A DNA stretch of 38,462 nt, taken from the NCBI GenBank assembly GCA_001512635.1, contig LFSA01000024.1, positions 17,535 through 55,996 on the forward strand, written 5' to 3'. Numbering within the stretch: the stretch's first letter is position 1; every line of letters starts with the position of its first letter. This DNA is from Pelotomaculum sp. DTU098. Lineage in GTDB: Bacteria > Bacillota > Desulfotomaculia > Desulfotomaculales > Pelotomaculaceae. A program made the translations under genes and the position numbers. The notes below the pieces were generated by a model. That model was not told the DNA's origin. It saw only the letters and a program-made list of their open reading frames with translations, and ran no database searches. Positions 38,394 to 38,462 of the stretch are shown here, piece after piece.

Positions 38394-38462
38394 TATCCAA
38401 TCATTAAGTGAAGTAAAGCCTATGCTTAGGAAAAGGTACGCCAGCCATACTTATTATCTATC

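Overview
The window is a stretch of chromosome from a mid-GC, Gram-positive, anaerobic-type Firmicute. The likely group is the Peptococcaceae/Desulfotomaculales (Pelotomaculum or Desulfotomaculum relatives). This rests on gene content (GatCAB, a YerC/TrpR-like regulator, an Amj-type flippase, a Fur-type feoA locus), strong AGGAGG-type ribosome binding sites with many TTG and GTG starts, and a ykkC-type purine leader; it is an inference, since no database search was possible. Nearly all genes lie on the minus strand. I see no rRNA, tRNA, CRISPR array, prophage or intact insertion sequence.

Layout from left to right. (1) The 3'-truncated endonuclease III gene nth sits at the left edge, divergent from a DUF4912 protein and a GH57 alpha-glucan branching enzyme. 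(2) Two overlapping feoA genes follow on the minus strand behind a Fur box; the second is broken by a one-base frameshift. (3) A nucleotidyltransferase/phosphohexomutase fusion, a GT4 glycogen-synthase-like glycosyltransferase and a small free-standing carbohydrate-binding protein complete what looks like an alpha-glucan (glycogen) locus. A small unknown gene lies beside it. (4) A NifV-like (homo)citrate synthase, LeuC-like and LeuD-like aconitase subunits and an isocitrate-dehydrogenase-type enzyme form a cluster that could make 2-oxoglutarate or 2-oxoadipate. (5) gatCAB, ligA, an Amj-type lipid II flippase and pcrA come next. (6) The histidine operon runs hisD-C-B-H-A-F-I, with a frameshift in hisH and without hisG or hisE. 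(7) A TrpR-like gene (yerC/hisR) stands just upstream of it. (8) The purine operon runs purE-B-C-M-N-H-D.

Regulation is unusually readable. Three copies of a TTTAN-TACG-TTAAA palindrome lie on the promoters of the his operon and of the TrpR-like gene, so that protein probably represses both. The purine operon starts with a consensus promoter, a structured leader, a ykkC-family aptamer of the PRPP type, and an overlapping intrinsic terminator. Since PRPP feeds both purine and histidine synthesis, the two adjacent operons share a precursor but seem to be controlled separately.

Two one-base frameshifts (second feoA, hisH) and an nth gene with no ordinary start codon suggest either real decay or local sequence errors.
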